A stretch of 64,000 nt of DNA from NCBI RefSeq assembly GCF_963678165.1, contig NZ_OY782755.1, positions 1,736,001 through 1,800,000 of the forward strand, in the 5' to 3' direction. The notes beneath the pieces were generated by a model. The model did not search any database. It was given only the letters and a program-made list of their open reading frames with translations, and was not told the DNA's origin. Below, piece by piece: positions 9,682 to 20,590 of this stretch. How positions within the stretch are numbered: the stretch's first letter is position 1; each line of letters opens with the position of its first letter. This stretch comes from an uncultured Acetobacteroides sp. GTDB taxonomy: Bacteria; Bacteroidota; Bacteroidia; Bacteroidales; ZOR0009. The translations under genes were made by a program, and so were the position numbers.

Positions 9682-10452
9682 ATGTTACGAAGAATATATG
9701 ACGATTATTTTAAAAGTTCAAAAATTTTTGAGTACGATACTATTTTGCATTTTGCTAAAATTAATGACTATGAATTTCATACTGTAAATTCTTTTGCTAA
9801 TTTGACACAAAATAGACGCATAGTTTTTAAAAAAAATATTCTTATACTTCGATGTGATGTTGATACAAAAGATATTTTTTGTTTAAAACAATTCTTAAAT
9901 ATCGAGAAAAAGTATGATGCACGATGTTCTTATTACTTTCGGTTAAATACATGTGACTATGATATTATGCAAGAAATTGAGCAAATGGGTGGAGAAGCTT
10001 CCTACCATTATGAAGAAATTGCCACGTTTGCATTTAAAAATCGAATCAAAGAAAAGGAGATAGTCCTTGCTGATTTAGAGCATATACGAGAAAACTTTAA
10101 AATTAACTATCTCAATATGAAAGCCAAATCTGGATTGCTGATGCGAACTGTTGCCTCTCATGGCGATTACGTAAATCGTAAGTTAAAGTTAACAAATATT
10201 CCAATTGTAAGTGAAACAGTGAGAACTGAACTAGGCATCATTCGGGAAGCATATGATGAAGAGCATATGAACTATCTAACATATCGACTTGCTGATCACA
10301 ATTCAAGAAATTTTACCCAAGAGGCGATAGATGCATTAAGTAGAAGAGAATCTGTTGTTGAGTTACTTATACACCCGAGACAGTGGAAATCAGATTTTAT
10401 TGCTAATACAAGGGAAAATATTAATAGGATATATAGAGGTTTACTTTACTAA
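9682..10452 (+). CDS. Polysaccharide-deacetylase-like protein (NodB fold)
   Basis: This is a 256-residue protein with features of a divergent NodB/polysaccharide deacetylase fold. It has an early Asp-x-Asp-containing strand (ILRCDVDTKD), a middle ASYHYEE segment, an SHGDYVNRK segment and a late LIHPRQW motif resembling the conserved final histidine strand. There is no signal peptide, so it would act in the cytoplasm on a nucleotide- or lipid-linked sugar, or it may be non-hydrolytic. Metal ligands are only partly recognisable. Its position between a glycosyltransferase and the dTDP-amino-sugar genes suggests trimming or modification of one residue of the repeat unit. The specific role is unknown. 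Confidence 0.6.
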   Translation: MLRRIYDDYFKSSKIFEYDTILHFAKINDYEFHTVNSFANLTQNRRIVFKKNILILRCDVDTKDIFCLKQFLNIEKKYDARCSYYFRLNTCDYDIMQEIEQMGGEASYHYEEIATFAFKNRIKEKEIVLADLEHIRENFKINYLNMKAKSGLLMRTVASHGDYVNRKLKLTNIPIVSETVRTELGIIREAYDEEHMNYLTYRLADHNSRNFTQEAIDALSRRESVVELLIHPRQWKSDFIANTRENINRIYRGLLY

Positions 10453-10453
10453 T

Positions 10454-10855
10454 ATGGGACACTCTAAAATCATTGATTTGCCAAAAATAATAGATATCCG
10501 GGGGAATCTATCATTTATAGAACAGACAAGGCATATACCATTTGAAATAAAAAGAGCTTATTGGATATATGATGTTCCTGGAGGAGAAGTTAGAGGGAGT
10601 CATGCTTACAAGTTTAATGAAGAGTTTATAGTAGCGTTATCGGGAAGTTTTGACGTTGTTTTACATGATGGGGAAAATGAATATCGATATCATTTAAATA
10701 GATCCTATTATGGTTTATATATACCAAAAATGATGTGGAGACGAATTGAAAATTTTTCAACCAATTCTTTCTCTTTAATCCTTTCATCTACATCTTATAA
10801 TAAAAGTGATTATATACGAGATTTTAATGCATTTAAAATGAATTTAAATGAGTAA
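10454..10855 (+). CDS. FdtA/QdtA-like cupin isomerase, first copy, altered active-site motif
   Basis: This 133-residue WxcM/FdtA-type cupin belongs to the sugar 3,4-ketoisomerase family that converts dTDP-4-keto-6-deoxyglucose to the 3-keto sugar. Fold markers are PFEIKRAYWIYDVPGGEVRG, SGSFDVVLHDG and the C-terminal SDYIRDFNAF. The usual family motif RGxHAHK reads RGSHAYK here, so the second histidine, a catalytic residue in characterised FdtA, is tyrosine. The neighbouring paralogue keeps both histidines. This copy may be inactive, structural or altered in specificity. The ATG at 10454 starts 1 base after the previous stop codon, and the 3' end overlaps the next gene by 8 bases. Confidence 0.8.
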   Translation: MGHSKIIDLPKIIDIRGNLSFIEQTRHIPFEIKRAYWIYDVPGGEVRGSHAYKFNEEFIVALSGSFDVVLHDGENEYRYHLNRSYYGLYIPKMMWRRIENFSTNSFSLILSSTSYNKSDYIRDFNAFKMNLNE

Positions 10856-11267
10856 AACATCTGCATTTGATTGTTCTATACTAGAATTCAGCAAGCATCA
10901 TAGCGATAGTAAGGGTAATATTACTGTAGTAGAAAATTCGTATAGCATACCATTTGATATAAAGAGAGTTTACTATTTATACGATATTCCAGGTGGTGAA
11001 TCTCGAGGAGCACATGCACATAAAGAGTTACAGCAGTTAATCGTTGCTGCAAGTGGTAGTTTTGATGTTATTCTTGATGACGGAAATATTCGACGTTCCT
11101 TTACATTAAATCGGCCCTATCAGGGTTTATTAATGGTTCCGGGAATATGGAGAGAACTTGTAAATTTTTCTTCGGGTTCTGTGTGTTTAGTAATGGCTTC
11201 GATGGAATATTTAGAAAGTGACTATATTAGAGATTACGATGAGTTCATCAAATTCAAAGCACTATGA
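10848..11267 (+). CDS. fdtA: dTDP-4-oxo-6-deoxyhexose 3,4-ketoisomerase (FdtA/QdtA-like), second copy
   Basis: This is a 139-residue cupin with the intact family motif RGAHAHK and the surrounding markers PFDIKRVYYLYDIPGGESRG, SGSFDVILDDG and ESDYIRDYDEF. FdtA/QdtA moves the keto group of dTDP-4-keto-6-deoxy-D-glucose from C4 to C3 before transamination. It overlaps the first cupin copy by 8 bases and the acyltransferase by 4 (ATGA), indicating a tightly coupled unit. Whether the product is the gluco or galacto isomer (Qui3N or Fuc3N series) cannot be read from the sequence. The copies probably arose by tandem duplication. Confidence 0.87.
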   Translation: MSKTSAFDCSILEFSKHHSDSKGNITVVENSYSIPFDIKRVYYLYDIPGGESRGAHAHKELQQLIVAASGSFDVILDDGNIRRSFTLNRPYQGLLMVPGIWRELVNFSSGSVCLVMASMEYLESDYIRDYDEFIKFKAL

Positions 11268-11947
11268 AAAACAATAAAATACATCCTACGGCAATAGTCG
11301 GTTCTGATGTAATGTTAGGTAGTAATAATGAAATTGGTCCCTATACAATTATATCAGGGAAAACTATTATTGGAAATAATAATGTAATAGGATCTCATGT
11401 CATACTTGGATGTGATCCTACTGACACAAAATTTATTGCAAGAGATGAGTCAGCGCGATTGTTAATTGGTAATAATAATATAATTCGAGAGTTTTCTCTT
11501 GTCGAGTTACCTTGTTACGAAGAAAGTACAATTATCGGAAATGATGCATTTTTGATGCAAGGTGTTCATGTCTCTCATGATGTTCATGTAAAAGATAAGG
11601 CGGTTATTACTAATACATCTGTTATTGCCGGATTAGTTAAAATTCTTGATGGAGCTAATATTGCAATGGCATGTACAATCAATCAGTATACTGTAATTGG
11701 GCATTACTCTATTGCTGCAACGAATGCAGCTGTTATGAAAAATATTAAGCCATTTTCAAAATATATTCCAAATAAGCCTTTAAGTGTAAATAAATATGCT
11801 TTAAGTAAATTTGGTTTCAATCATTTGGAAGAAGAGATTAGTGATTATGTTTTACATGATATTCCAGTGAAAAATTGTGATTTAAAGAGAATCACTGATG
11901 AATTTGATTACTGGGTATTAAAATATGGACATGAAACATACAAATAA
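11264..11947 (+). CDS. LpxA-like hexapeptide acyltransferase, likely for the 3-amino sugar
   Basis: This 227-residue left-handed beta-helix protein has an LpxA-like beginning ([20 protein letters not shown]), repeated I-G-N-N coils and a short C-terminal helical tail. LpxA itself acylates UDP-GlcNAc. Related enzymes in amino-sugar loci (FdtC/QdtC type) acylate dTDP-3-amino-3,6-dideoxyhexoses. Its position between the isomerase and the aminotransferase, with overlaps or 1-base gaps on both sides, supports N-acylation of the dTDP-3-amino sugar. Donor chain length is unknown. Confidence 0.75.
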   Translation: MKNNKIHPTAIVGSDVMLGSNNEIGPYTIISGKTIIGNNNVIGSHVILGCDPTDTKFIARDESARLLIGNNNIIREFSLVELPCYEESTIIGNDAFLMQGVHVSHDVHVKDKAVITNTSVIAGLVKILDGANIAMACTINQYTVIGHYSIAATNAAVMKNIKPFSKYIPNKPLSVNKYALSKFGFNHLEEEISDYVLHDIPVKNCDLKRITDEFDYWVLKYGHETYK

Positions 11948-11948
11948 C

Positions 11949-13049
11949 ATGAAAGTGAAATTTTTAGATTTGCAAAAAATCAACCAGTTATATGCTGATA
12001 GTTTGAAAAAGGAAGTGAATGATGTTATCGATTCTGGTTGGTTTCTCAATGGAGGTTGTAATAAGAAATTTGAAGAAAATCTTTCTAATTATATAGGTGT
12101 TAAACATGTTATTCCTGTAGCAAATGGATTAGATGCTCTTCGTCTTATAATTAGATCGTATAAAGAACTTGGTTTTTTCAAAGAAGGGGACGAGTTAATT
12201 GTACCTGCTAATACATATATTGCATCTATTTTGGCCATTACAGATAATGGGCTAATACCAAAATTTGTAGATCCAGATCCCCAAACGTTTAATATTGATA
12301 TTTCAAAGATTGAAAGTAGCATAACTGAAAGAACTAAAGGTATCTTAGTTGTCCACTTATATGGTAGAGTTTGTTGGAGTAAAACGTTAGAAAGTTTAGC
12401 TGAAAAATACAATCTGAAGATTATTGAAGATAACGCACAAGCTATAGGTGCAGAATGGAATTCTATTAAAAGTGGAAATCTAGGAGATGCGGCAGGTTTT
12501 AGTTTTTATCCAGGGAAAAATCTTGGTGCATTAGGAGATAGTGGCGCGGTAGTGACAAATGACGATAGCTTAGCGAAAGTTGTAAGGGCGATTGCCAATT
12601 ACGGATCTTACGAAAAATACATAAATGAATTTCAAGGGTTGAACAGCCGAATGGATGAAGTGCAAGCTGCTTTTTTAAGTATTAAGTTGTTTGGTCTTGA
12701 AAATGATAATAGAAAAAGAAATGTAATTGCTAAAAAATATATTGAAAGCATTCATAACTCAAAAATAGTCTTGCCCGAATATCCAAATGAATTGGAGCAT
12801 GTTTGGCATTTGTTTGTAATTAGAAGCAAAAATAGGGAAGATTTAGTTCAATATTTAAAAGAAAAAAGTATCGAAACTTTAATTCACTATCCTATACCAC
12901 CTCATAAGCAACAATGTTATAACCAATATAGTAATTTAAATTTACCCATTACTATTGAATTATCTAATGAAGTATTGAGTATACCAATAAGTCCAGTATT
13001 GACAGATGAGGAGGTTGATTTTGTTATTGATACTTTAAATGCTTGGTAG
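11949..13049 (+). CDS. fdtB: DegT-family aminotransferase, FdtB/QdtB-like
   Basis: This 366-residue PLP-dependent sugar aminotransferase has K190 in [16 protein letters not shown] as Schiff-base lysine and D161 in [10 protein letters not shown] as cofactor aspartate. FdtB/QdtB enzymes transfer an amino group from glutamate to C3 of the dTDP-3-keto-6-deoxyhexose made by FdtA/QdtA. Immediate linkage to the isomerase and acyltransferase is the main reason for the substrate assignment. The ATG at 11949 follows the previous stop codon by 1 base and gives the usual family N-terminus (MKVKFLDL). An in-frame ATG 24 bases earlier would overlap the upstream gene. Confidence 0.83.
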   Translation: MKVKFLDLQKINQLYADSLKKEVNDVIDSGWFLNGGCNKKFEENLSNYIGVKHVIPVANGLDALRLIIRSYKELGFFKEGDELIVPANTYIASILAITDNGLIPKFVDPDPQTFNIDISKIESSITERTKGILVVHLYGRVCWSKTLESLAEKYNLKIIEDNAQAIGAEWNSIKSGNLGDAAGFSFYPGKNLGALGDSGAVVTNDDSLAKVVRAIANYGSYEKYINEFQGLNSRMDEVQAAFLSIKLFGLENDNRKRNVIAKKYIESIHNSKIVLPEYPNELEHVWHLFVIRSKNREDLVQYLKEKSIETLIHYPIPPHKQQCYNQYSNLNLPITIELSNEVLSIPISPVLTDEEVDFVIDTLNAW

Positions 13050-13053
13050 TTAT

Positions 13054-14289
13054 ATGGGACGTAAGATTTGGCTTGTAAATCAATATGCAATGCCTCCTGA
13101 ATTGGAGTCTAGATTAAGAACAATAAAATTTGCTCAATATTTAATGGAGGCAGGATACGATGTAACAATATTCGGTTCTAGTATTATGCATAATATGAAT
13201 AAAAATTTAATTGAAGATAATAAACTTTATATTGAAAAAAAGTATGGTAATATAAATTTTATTCATATTAATACAACTTTGTACAAAAAAAATGGATTAA
13301 ATCGAATATTAGGGTTATTTCAATTCCCTTTTCGTTTTATTAAGATCGCGAAAAAATTTGATAAACCAGATGTTATTATACAAACTGCAACAGTCCCTTT
13401 TGGAAATATTTTATATTTTTATACAAAAAAAAACAAGATAAAGTATATTGTAGAAGTACTAGATTTGTGGCCTCAAACATTTGTAGATTTAAAAATGTTT
13501 AGTAAATGGAATCCAATTGTACTAATCTCTTATTACTTAGAAAAATGGCTTTATAAAAGAGCTGATTGCTTAGTCTTTTCTATGGAAGGAGGAAAGCAAT
13601 ATATTAAGGATAAAAAATGGAGTATAGAATTAGGTGGTAAAATCGATTTAAGTAAAGTTCATTACATAAATAATGGTGTTGATCTCGACGATTTCAATCG
13701 ATATAAGAATGAATTTGTTATAAAGGATGATGAACTTGAAGATGATAGCATTACGAAAGTCGTATATTTAGGTTCTATTAGGTTGGCTAATAATTTAAAA
13801 AGATTGATTGATGCTGCAGCATTGCTAAAAGGATATGATAACGTTAAATTTTTAATTTATGGAGATGGTGATGATCGTGATTTTTTAATAGAATATTGTG
13901 TTGAAAACGATATAACAAATGTTTCCTTTAAGGAAAAGTGGATTAAACCTCAATATGTTCCATATGTATTAACAAAGGCTTCCATAAATGTTTTAAATTA
14001 TATGCCAGGCGATTTTGGTAAGTATGGAGGGAGTCAGAGTAAATTATTTCAATATTTAGCTGCAGGAAAACCAATTTGTTCTAATATTAATATGTCTTTT
14101 GACATTATAAATAAATATAATGTTGGTATTTCTAAAGAATTTAAATCTGATAAAGAATATGCAGATGCAATTCTTAGTCTTATAAAAATGGATAAGGTAG
14201 AATATAATTATATGTGTGATAGGGCTTTGATTGCTGCTAATGATTTTGATTATAAGTGTTTGACAAATAAAATGAAGACTTTAATTTAA
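13054..14289 (+). CDS. Glycosyltransferase, GT4 family (WbuB-like)
   Basis: This 411-residue GT-B glycosyltransferase has an N-terminus (IWLVNQYAMPPELESRLRTIKFA) matching the WbuB/WcaI-like GT4 group. It also has a VEVLDLWPQTF acceptor-domain motif and a C-terminal donor region with KLFQYLAAGKPICSN. With the 8.5-kb gene it is one of only two recognisable sugar-adding glycosyltransferases in the locus besides the initiating transferase. The ATG at 13054 is preferred; the upstream TTG would overlap the aminotransferase. Donor unknown. Confidence 0.87.
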   Translation: MGRKIWLVNQYAMPPELESRLRTIKFAQYLMEAGYDVTIFGSSIMHNMNKNLIEDNKLYIEKKYGNINFIHINTTLYKKNGLNRILGLFQFPFRFIKIAKKFDKPDVIIQTATVPFGNILYFYTKKNKIKYIVEVLDLWPQTFVDLKMFSKWNPIVLISYYLEKWLYKRADCLVFSMEGGKQYIKDKKWSIELGGKIDLSKVHYINNGVDLDDFNRYKNEFVIKDDELEDDSITKVVYLGSIRLANNLKRLIDAAALLKGYDNVKFLIYGDGDDRDFLIEYCVENDITNVSFKEKWIKPQYVPYVLTKASINVLNYMPGDFGKYGGSQSKLFQYLAAGKPICSNINMSFDIINKYNVGISKEFKSDKEYADAILSLIKMDKVEYNYMCDRALIAANDFDYKCLTNKMKTLI

Positions 14290-14299
14290 ATAGTTGATT

Positions 14300-14947
14300 A
14301 TGAAGTTTGCAGAAAATATTTATCGCTCACCTTTTGGTAAGATTATGTCTTTGTTAGGACAATGTATAGCAAAGTTACAAAAACCATTTATGGTTTATGG
14401 ATTTACTGATTTAGGAACTAATAAATTCAGAAAATTTACAAGGATAAGTAGCAATGTTACTATTATGAGCCCTGATAAACTTAGAATTGCAGATAATGTT
14501 TGGGTTTGGCATTATACTATTCTTGATGCGACAGAAGGGATAACTATTGATGAAGGAGCTCAAATTGGTGCTTGGGTAGGTATTTTTACTCATGGTAGTG
14601 AAAATTCAATACGATTATTGGGGAATGAATTTGTTAATATTCCAAATAAAGAAAGAAAAGGTTATACACGAGGATCAGTGTATATTGGCGCTTATAGTTT
14701 TATCGGAGCTAGGTCAATTGTATTACCTGGAGTAAAAATTGGGAAAGGATGTATTATCGCTGCAGGTTCTATTGTAAGTAAGGATGTTCCTGATTATTCG
14801 ATTTATGTAGGACAAAATATTCTATCGCAAACAACAATTGATAAGGATGTCAAACATTTTAGATCGAATGATTATTCGGATACATATTATTGCAAAGAAG
14901 TTCTAGAACTAATACACGATAAACTAAAAGAAACAGGGGAGTTATAG
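14300..14947 (+). CDS. Hexapeptide-repeat acyltransferase (WcaF/maltose-O-acetyltransferase-like)
   Basis: This protein of about 215 residues has a left-handed beta-helix acyltransferase signature: [16 protein letters not shown], a catalytic-histidine-type loop (GIFTHGSEN) and the typical closing coils [19 protein letters not shown] and [15 protein letters not shown]. The TTHG-like loop and closing coils suggest O- or N-acetylation of a sugar in the repeat unit. Start at the ATG at 14300, two codons after a TTG alternative. The GNAT gene follows by 3 bases. It could instead serve the 4-amino sugar made by the genes at 20.6-23.0 kb. Confidence 0.8.
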   Translation: MKFAENIYRSPFGKIMSLLGQCIAKLQKPFMVYGFTDLGTNKFRKFTRISSNVTIMSPDKLRIADNVWVWHYTILDATEGITIDEGAQIGAWVGIFTHGSENSIRLLGNEFVNIPNKERKGYTRGSVYIGAYSFIGARSIVLPGVKIGKGCIIAAGSIVSKDVPDYSIYVGQNILSQTTIDKDVKHFRSNDYSDTYYCKEVLELIHDKLKETGEL

Positions 14948-14950
14948 TGT

Positions 14951-15556
14951 TTGGAAACGAAAATTGTTAAATGCAGAGAGTGCGATTGTGAAAAAATCGT
15001 AAATGTTCACTTAAAAGTTTTTAATGGTTTTTTTTTAACACTTTTAGGTAAACAGTTTCTTAGATCTTATTACAAAGCTGTTATTGCTCATTCTCTTGGA
15101 ATAGTTTATTGTGCTGTAGATGAAGACAACAATTTTGTTGGTTTTGCTGTTGGGACGAAGAGTGCTAATGGGTTTCATAAGAAGTTGATGAAAAGAAATT
15201 TTTGTGCTTTTTTGTTACAAGGTGTGTGCATACTTTTTAAAAATCCATACTTTATTTTCCGATTAATTAAAAACCTAGATAAAAAATCTGATTATTCTGA
15301 TGATGGAATGTATGCAGAACTATTATCTATTGGAGTACTACCTTCCTATGCTGGTGAAGGAATTGGGAAATTACTTATTAATGCCTTTGAGGGAGCAATT
15401 CGTAAGAATGGAATAGAGAGAGTTTCTCTTACTACAGATTATTATAATAATATTTCTGTAATAGAGTTTTATAAAAAGCGAGGATATGAAATTTTTTATG
15501 ATTTCTATGCTTTCCCACAGAGAAGAATGTATCGGTTGATAAAAAGGTTAAATTAA
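14951..15556 (+). CDS. GNAT-family N-acetyltransferase
   Basis: This 201-residue protein has a C-terminal GNAT acetyl-CoA-binding core (LLSIGVLPSYAGEGIGKLL, with the Q/RxxGxG/A-type loop as AGEGIGK) followed by VIEFYKKRGYEI. The start appears to be TTG at 14951, because no ATG lies in frame before the domain and a purine-rich AGGGGAG sits about 9 bases upstream. Members in polysaccharide loci often N-acetylate amino sugars. Candidates here are the 4-amino-4,6-dideoxy sugar or another residue. The central hydrophobic stretch around residues 80-105 is unusual for a GNAT and might associate with the membrane. Confidence 0.8.
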   Translation: METKIVKCRECDCEKIVNVHLKVFNGFFLTLLGKQFLRSYYKAVIAHSLGIVYCAVDEDNNFVGFAVGTKSANGFHKKLMKRNFCAFLLQGVCILFKNPYFIFRLIKNLDKKSDYSDDGMYAELLSIGVLPSYAGEGIGKLLINAFEGAIRKNGIERVSLTTDYYNNISVIEFYKKRGYEIFYDFYAFPQRRMYRLIKRLN

Positions 15557-15586
15557 TTTCTATAAATTTGATTGATTGTTGTAGTT

Positions 15587-16663
15587 ATGAAACTTGTAAC
15601 AATAATAGGTGCTCGTCCTCAGTTTATCAAAGCCGCAGTTGTAAGTAGGGCTTTTCAAAAATCAAATCAGGTAGAGGAGGTTATAGTTCATACGGGGCAA
15701 CATTTTGACACTAATATGTCGGATGTGTTTTTTGAGGAGATGAGCATACCAAAACCTAAATATAATCTGAATATTAATGGTCTTGGTCATGGTGCTATGA
15801 CAGGTCAGATGCTCGAAAAAATAGAGGAGGTGTTGCTTGAAGAAAAACCAGATTGGGTTTTAGTATATGGCGATACTAATTCTACATTGGCAGGTGCAAT
15901 TGCAGCAACTAAATTACATATAAAAGTTGCACATGTTGAGGCAGGTTTAAGATCTTTTAATATGAAAATGCCTGAAGAAGTTAATCGCATATTAACTGAT
16001 AGAGTGAGTAATGTACTATTCTGTCCTACTGATCAGGCTGTAGATAACTTGTTGAAGGAAGGATATGCTAATATCGATGCTTATATTGTAAATATTGGTG
16101 ATGTTATGCAGGATGCTGCAATGTTTTACTCTTCTAAGGCAAAAATAGGTAATCTTGAGATTCCTTCTGATTATATCCTTTGTACCATTCATAGAGCAGA
16201 GAATACAGATGATCCCCAAAGACTTAAAAGCATTATAGATGCTCTTAATAAGATATCTCAAAATACGGATATAGTTTTGCCACTTCACCCTCGAACTAGA
16301 TTGAAGTTAGATGCGATAGGCTTTTCATTCGAAACCTCAAAAATTAAATTTATTGAGCCAGTAGGTTACCTTGAAATGGTTCATCTATTAAAAAATTGCA
16401 GTTTGGTAATGACCGATAGTGGTGGTTTGCAAAAAGAGGCATACTTTTTTAGCAAGTATTGCATAACTCTAAGGGATGAAACCGAATGGGTTGAATTGGT
16501 TAATAATGGATATAACTCTTTAGTAGGAAGTGATTATAATAAAATAATCAACGAAGTTGAGAGTCAGTTGAAATATGGTGATTTAGAAAAATCCGATTAC
16601 CTGTACGGAAGAGGAGATGCTGGTGAAAAAATATTAGAAAAGTTGCTAGAATTTAATTCTTAG
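15587..16663 (+). CDS. wbpI: UDP-N-acetylglucosamine 2-epimerase family, probable WbpI/WlbD
   Basis: This 358-residue non-hydrolysing UDP-HexNAc 2-epimerase has the family's GARPQFIKAA near the N-terminus, VYGDTNSTLAGAIAA, HVEAGLRSF, PEEVNR, and TDSGGLQKEA near the C-terminus. WecB converts UDP-GlcNAc to UDP-ManNAc, while WbpI/WlbD acts on UDP-2,3-diacetamido-glucuronate to give the manno isomer. Because the other four steps of the latter pathway are present, and wbpB follows 28 bases downstream, WbpI/WlbD is the more likely role. Sequence alone does not exclude WecB. ATG 15587 is used rather than the TTG upstream. Confidence 0.85.
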   Translation: MKLVTIIGARPQFIKAAVVSRAFQKSNQVEEVIVHTGQHFDTNMSDVFFEEMSIPKPKYNLNINGLGHGAMTGQMLEKIEEVLLEEKPDWVLVYGDTNSTLAGAIAATKLHIKVAHVEAGLRSFNMKMPEEVNRILTDRVSNVLFCPTDQAVDNLLKEGYANIDAYIVNIGDVMQDAAMFYSSKAKIGNLEIPSDYILCTIHRAENTDDPQRLKSIIDALNKISQNTDIVLPLHPRTRLKLDAIGFSFETSKIKFIEPVGYLEMVHLLKNCSLVMTDSGGLQKEAYFFSKYCITLRDETEWVELVNNGYNSLVGSDYNKIINEVESQLKYGDLEKSDYLYGRGDAGEKILEKLLEFNS

Positions 16664-16667
16664 ATAA

Positions 16668-17657
<990 letters not shown>

Positions 17658-17671
17658 GAAAGTTATAAGAA

Positions 17672-20584
17672 TTGAAAAACTTAATAAATAGAATAGCCCC
17701 TTTTATAAAGGGCGAAATAAGCATCAGTGAGATAGATAGAATTATCTATTCCACTGATGCTTCTGCTTATAGGGAAAAGCCTTTAGGTGTTGTATATCCA
17801 AAGGATGCTGAAGATTTATCTCAGATTATAAAATTTGCTGCTGAAAATAATTTATCATTAATACCCCGTGCTGCAGGCACCTCATTGGCGGGACAGGTTG
17901 TCGGGAATGGTATTATTGTCGATATTTCCAAGCATTTTACGTCAATATTGGAGATAAACAAAGATGAGCATTGGGTTCGGGTGCAACCAGGCGTTATTCT
18001 CGATGAGTTAAATCTTTCAGTAAAGGAAGAAGGCTTATTTTTTGGTCCTGAAACATCGACAGCCAATCGCTGTATGATTGGGGGGATGATCGGAAATAAT
18101 TCTTGTGGTTCACATTCCATTGTATACGGTAGTACTCGCGACCATCTATTAGAGGTAAAAATGCTTTTAGCCGATGGTGCAGAGGTGCATTTTAAACCGA
18201 TTTCGAAGACTGAATTTGACAAAAAGTTAGAATTAAAGGGGCTTGAAGGCGATATCTATCGAAAAGTATTTGCGATTTTATCGAGTGAGGAAAACCGAAA
18301 GGAGTTAAGGGAACAGTATCCGGAACCATCCTTAAAGCGTCGCAATTCAGGATATGCGCTTGATTTGTTAATGGATAACGAGATTTTTTGTGATAGCAGT
18401 GAAAAAATAAATATTTGTTCAATTATAGCAGGTTCTGAAGGCACTCTAGGCTTAATTACCGAGGCTAAGCTGAATCTAGTTCCTCTTCCTCCATCTGAAA
18501 AGGCTGTAATTTGTATTCATCTAGATAAGCTCGAAGAGGCTTTTCTTGCAAATCTTATAGCGCTAAAATATGGTCCAACAGCAGTAGAGCTAATGGACAA
18601 GAATATTCTCGATCTTACTAGGGATAATATTGAACAAAACCGCAATCGCTTCTTTATTGAAGGGGAACCTGCTGCAATACTAATAGTGGAGTTTGCGGAG
18701 TCTGCAAAAGATGATGTTGTAACAAAATATGAAGCTATTGTTGCAGAATTGAAGCAACATGGCTATGGTTATCATTTCCCAATAATTTGGGGAAATGATA
18801 TCACCAGAGTTTGGAATTTACGTAAGGCAGGATTAGGCATTCTATCGAATATGAAGGGAGATGGAAAACCTGTTTCTGTAATAGAAGATACAGCAGTTGC
18901 TCCGGAAAGGCTTCCTGAATACATGGAAGACTTTAAAAAGGTGCTTGATAAATATGGTCTTGATTGTGTTTACCATGCTCATATAGGGAGTGGTGAATTG
19001 CATCTTCGTCCGATACTAAATTTAAAGGACCCTAAAGATGTGAAGTTATTTAGGGAGATCGCAACTGATGTTGCTCATTTGGTAAAGAAGCATCGTGGTT
19101 CATTAAGTGGAGAACATGGTGATGGTCGTCTTCGAGGCGAATTTATACCTATCATGGTTGGTGAGCGTTGCTACCAAATGATGAAAGAAATAAAAAAGAC
19201 ATTTGATTCTCAAAATATATTCAATCCTAATAAAATTGTAGATACACCCTCGATGAATACGCATCTTCGTTATCCTATTGGTGTTAAGGAGAAGGTGTTT
19301 GATACAATATTCGATTATTCTGATTCGGATGGTCTGCTCAGAGCCATAGAACGTTGTAATGGTTCTGGAGATTGTCGAAAGACAATACTTGCTGGAGGTA
19401 CAATGTGCCCGAGTTATATGGCTACTAAGGATGAGGGTAAGACTACTCGGGCTCGTGCCAATATGCTTCGCGAAATTCTTACTCATAGTTCTAAACCCTT
19501 TGAGAGTAGAGAATTGTATGAGGTATTAGATTTATGTTTATCGTGCAAAGGCTGTAAGTCAGAATGTCCTTCAAATGTAGATATGGCAAAGCTTAAGGCT
19601 GAGTTCCTACAGCACTATTACGATGCCAATGGTATTCCTTTACGTTCTCGTTTGGTTGCCTATATTACCTATATATACAAGGTGGGTAGTATAGTTCCTA
19701 GCATTACCAATTTCGTTATGGGAACAAAGGCTATTGCAAAGCCAATACAACGCATGTTAGGTTTTAGTGATAAGCGTACCCTTCCTTTATTATATAAAAC
19801 AACGTTAAGGAGTTGGTTTAGAAGTACCAATTTATCAAATCCAAACAAAAAGGGTAAGGTTATTTTCTTTAATGATGAATTTACTAACTACAATGATGTA
19901 GAAGTAGGAATTAAAGCTATCCTTTTATTGCAGCATTTAGAATATGAGGTGATAATACCTAACCATTATGAGAGTGGTCGTACCTTTATTTCAAAGGGAC
20001 TTATACGAACTGCAAAGCTAATCGCTAATAGAAATATTGAATTGTTAAGTCCATTAGTTAATGAATGGACCCCTTTGGTTGGTATAGAACCATCGGCTTT
20101 ACTTTCATTTAGAGATGAATATCCAGATTTGTCTTTACCCGAAAATAGAGAAAAATCAAAAAATCTTGCTCGTAACGCATTTCTGATTGATGAATTTCTA
20201 ATGCATGAGATGCAGAAGGGAAACATTGTAAAAGAACAATTCACTGATGAGGCATATGAAATTCATTTCCATGGGCATTGTCAGCAAAAATCTATAGCAA
20301 CAACTGTGGCCACTAAGTTTGTTCTTAGTTTTCCTGTAAATTACAAAGTTCAAGAATTGAAGACGGGATGCTGTGGTATGGCAGGTTCTTTTGGTTATGA
20401 AAAAGAGCACTATAACCTCTCTATGGCTATTGGGGAGTTGGTTCTTTTTCCTGCAGTTCGTAAAGCTGCTGCTAACGTAGTAATTGCAGCACCAGGCACA
20501 AGTTGTCGTCATCATATAAAGGATGGTACAGGTAGATCTGCTGTGCATCCAATAGAAGTATTATATGAAGCACTTAAAAAATAA
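17672..20584 (+). CDS. FAD-linked and 4Fe-4S fused dehydrogenase (GlcD-GlpC type; D-2-hydroxyacid/D-2-hydroxyglutarate dehydrogenase-like)
   Basis: This is a 970-residue fusion. The FAD-binding PCMH domain lies at about 30-230 (LIPRAAGTSLAGQVVGNG; GGMIGNNSCGSHSIVYGSTRDH) and the FAD-oxidase C-terminal domain at about 250-530 (YHAHIGSGELHLRP; LSGEHGDGRLRGEF). Two cysteine clusters near 560-630 (CNGSGDC...MCPSY and CLSCKGCKSECPSN) fit 4Fe-4S sites. A CCG-type C-terminal domain follows (HGHCQQKS; TGCCGMAGSFGYEKEHY). This is the layout of E. coli YdiJ-like enzymes that oxidise D-2-hydroxyacids into the respiratory chain. It begins 14 bases after wbpB with a TTG, and a PLP aminotransferase follows by 6 bases. 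The proposed role is removal of the 2-hydroxyglutarate made by WbpB. Confidence 0.85.
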   Translation: MKNLINRIAPFIKGEISISEIDRIIYSTDASAYREKPLGVVYPKDAEDLSQIIKFAAENNLSLIPRAAGTSLAGQVVGNGIIVDISKHFTSILEINKDEHWVRVQPGVILDELNLSVKEEGLFFGPETSTANRCMIGGMIGNNSCGSHSIVYGSTRDHLLEVKMLLADGAEVHFKPISKTEFDKKLELKGLEGDIYRKVFAILSSEENRKELREQYPEPSLKRRNSGYALDLLMDNEIFCDSSEKINICSIIAGSEGTLGLITEAKLNLVPLPPSEKAVICIHLDKLEEAFLANLIALKYGPTAVELMDKNILDLTRDNIEQNRNRFFIEGEPAAILIVEFAESAKDDVVTKYEAIVAELKQHGYGYHFPIIWGNDITRVWNLRKAGLGILSNMKGDGKPVSVIEDTAVAPERLPEYMEDFKKVLDKYGLDCVYHAHIGSGELHLRPILNLKDPKDVKLFREIATDVAHLVKKHRGSLSGEHGDGRLRGEFIPIMVGERCYQMMKEIKKTFDSQNIFNPNKIVDTPSMNTHLRYPIGVKEKVFDTIFDYSDSDGLLRAIERCNGSGDCRKTILAGGTMCPSYMATKDEGKTTRARANMLREILTHSSKPFESRELYEVLDLCLSCKGCKSECPSNVDMAKLKAEFLQHYYDANGIPLRSRLVAYITYIYKVGSIVPSITNFVMGTKAIAKPIQRMLGFSDKRTLPLLYKTTLRSWFRSTNLSNPNKKGKVIFFNDEFTNYNDVEVGIKAILLLQHLEYEVIIPNHYESGRTFISKGLIRTAKLIANRNIELLSPLVNEWTPLVGIEPSALLSFRDEYPDLSLPENREKSKNLARNAFLIDEFLMHEMQKGNIVKEQFTDEAYEIHFHGHCQQKSIATTVATKFVLSFPVNYKVQELKTGCCGMAGSFGYEKEHYNLSMAIGELVLFPAVRKAAANVVIAAPGTSCRHHIKDGTGRSAVHPIEVLYEALKK

Positions 20585-20590
20585 AGATAT

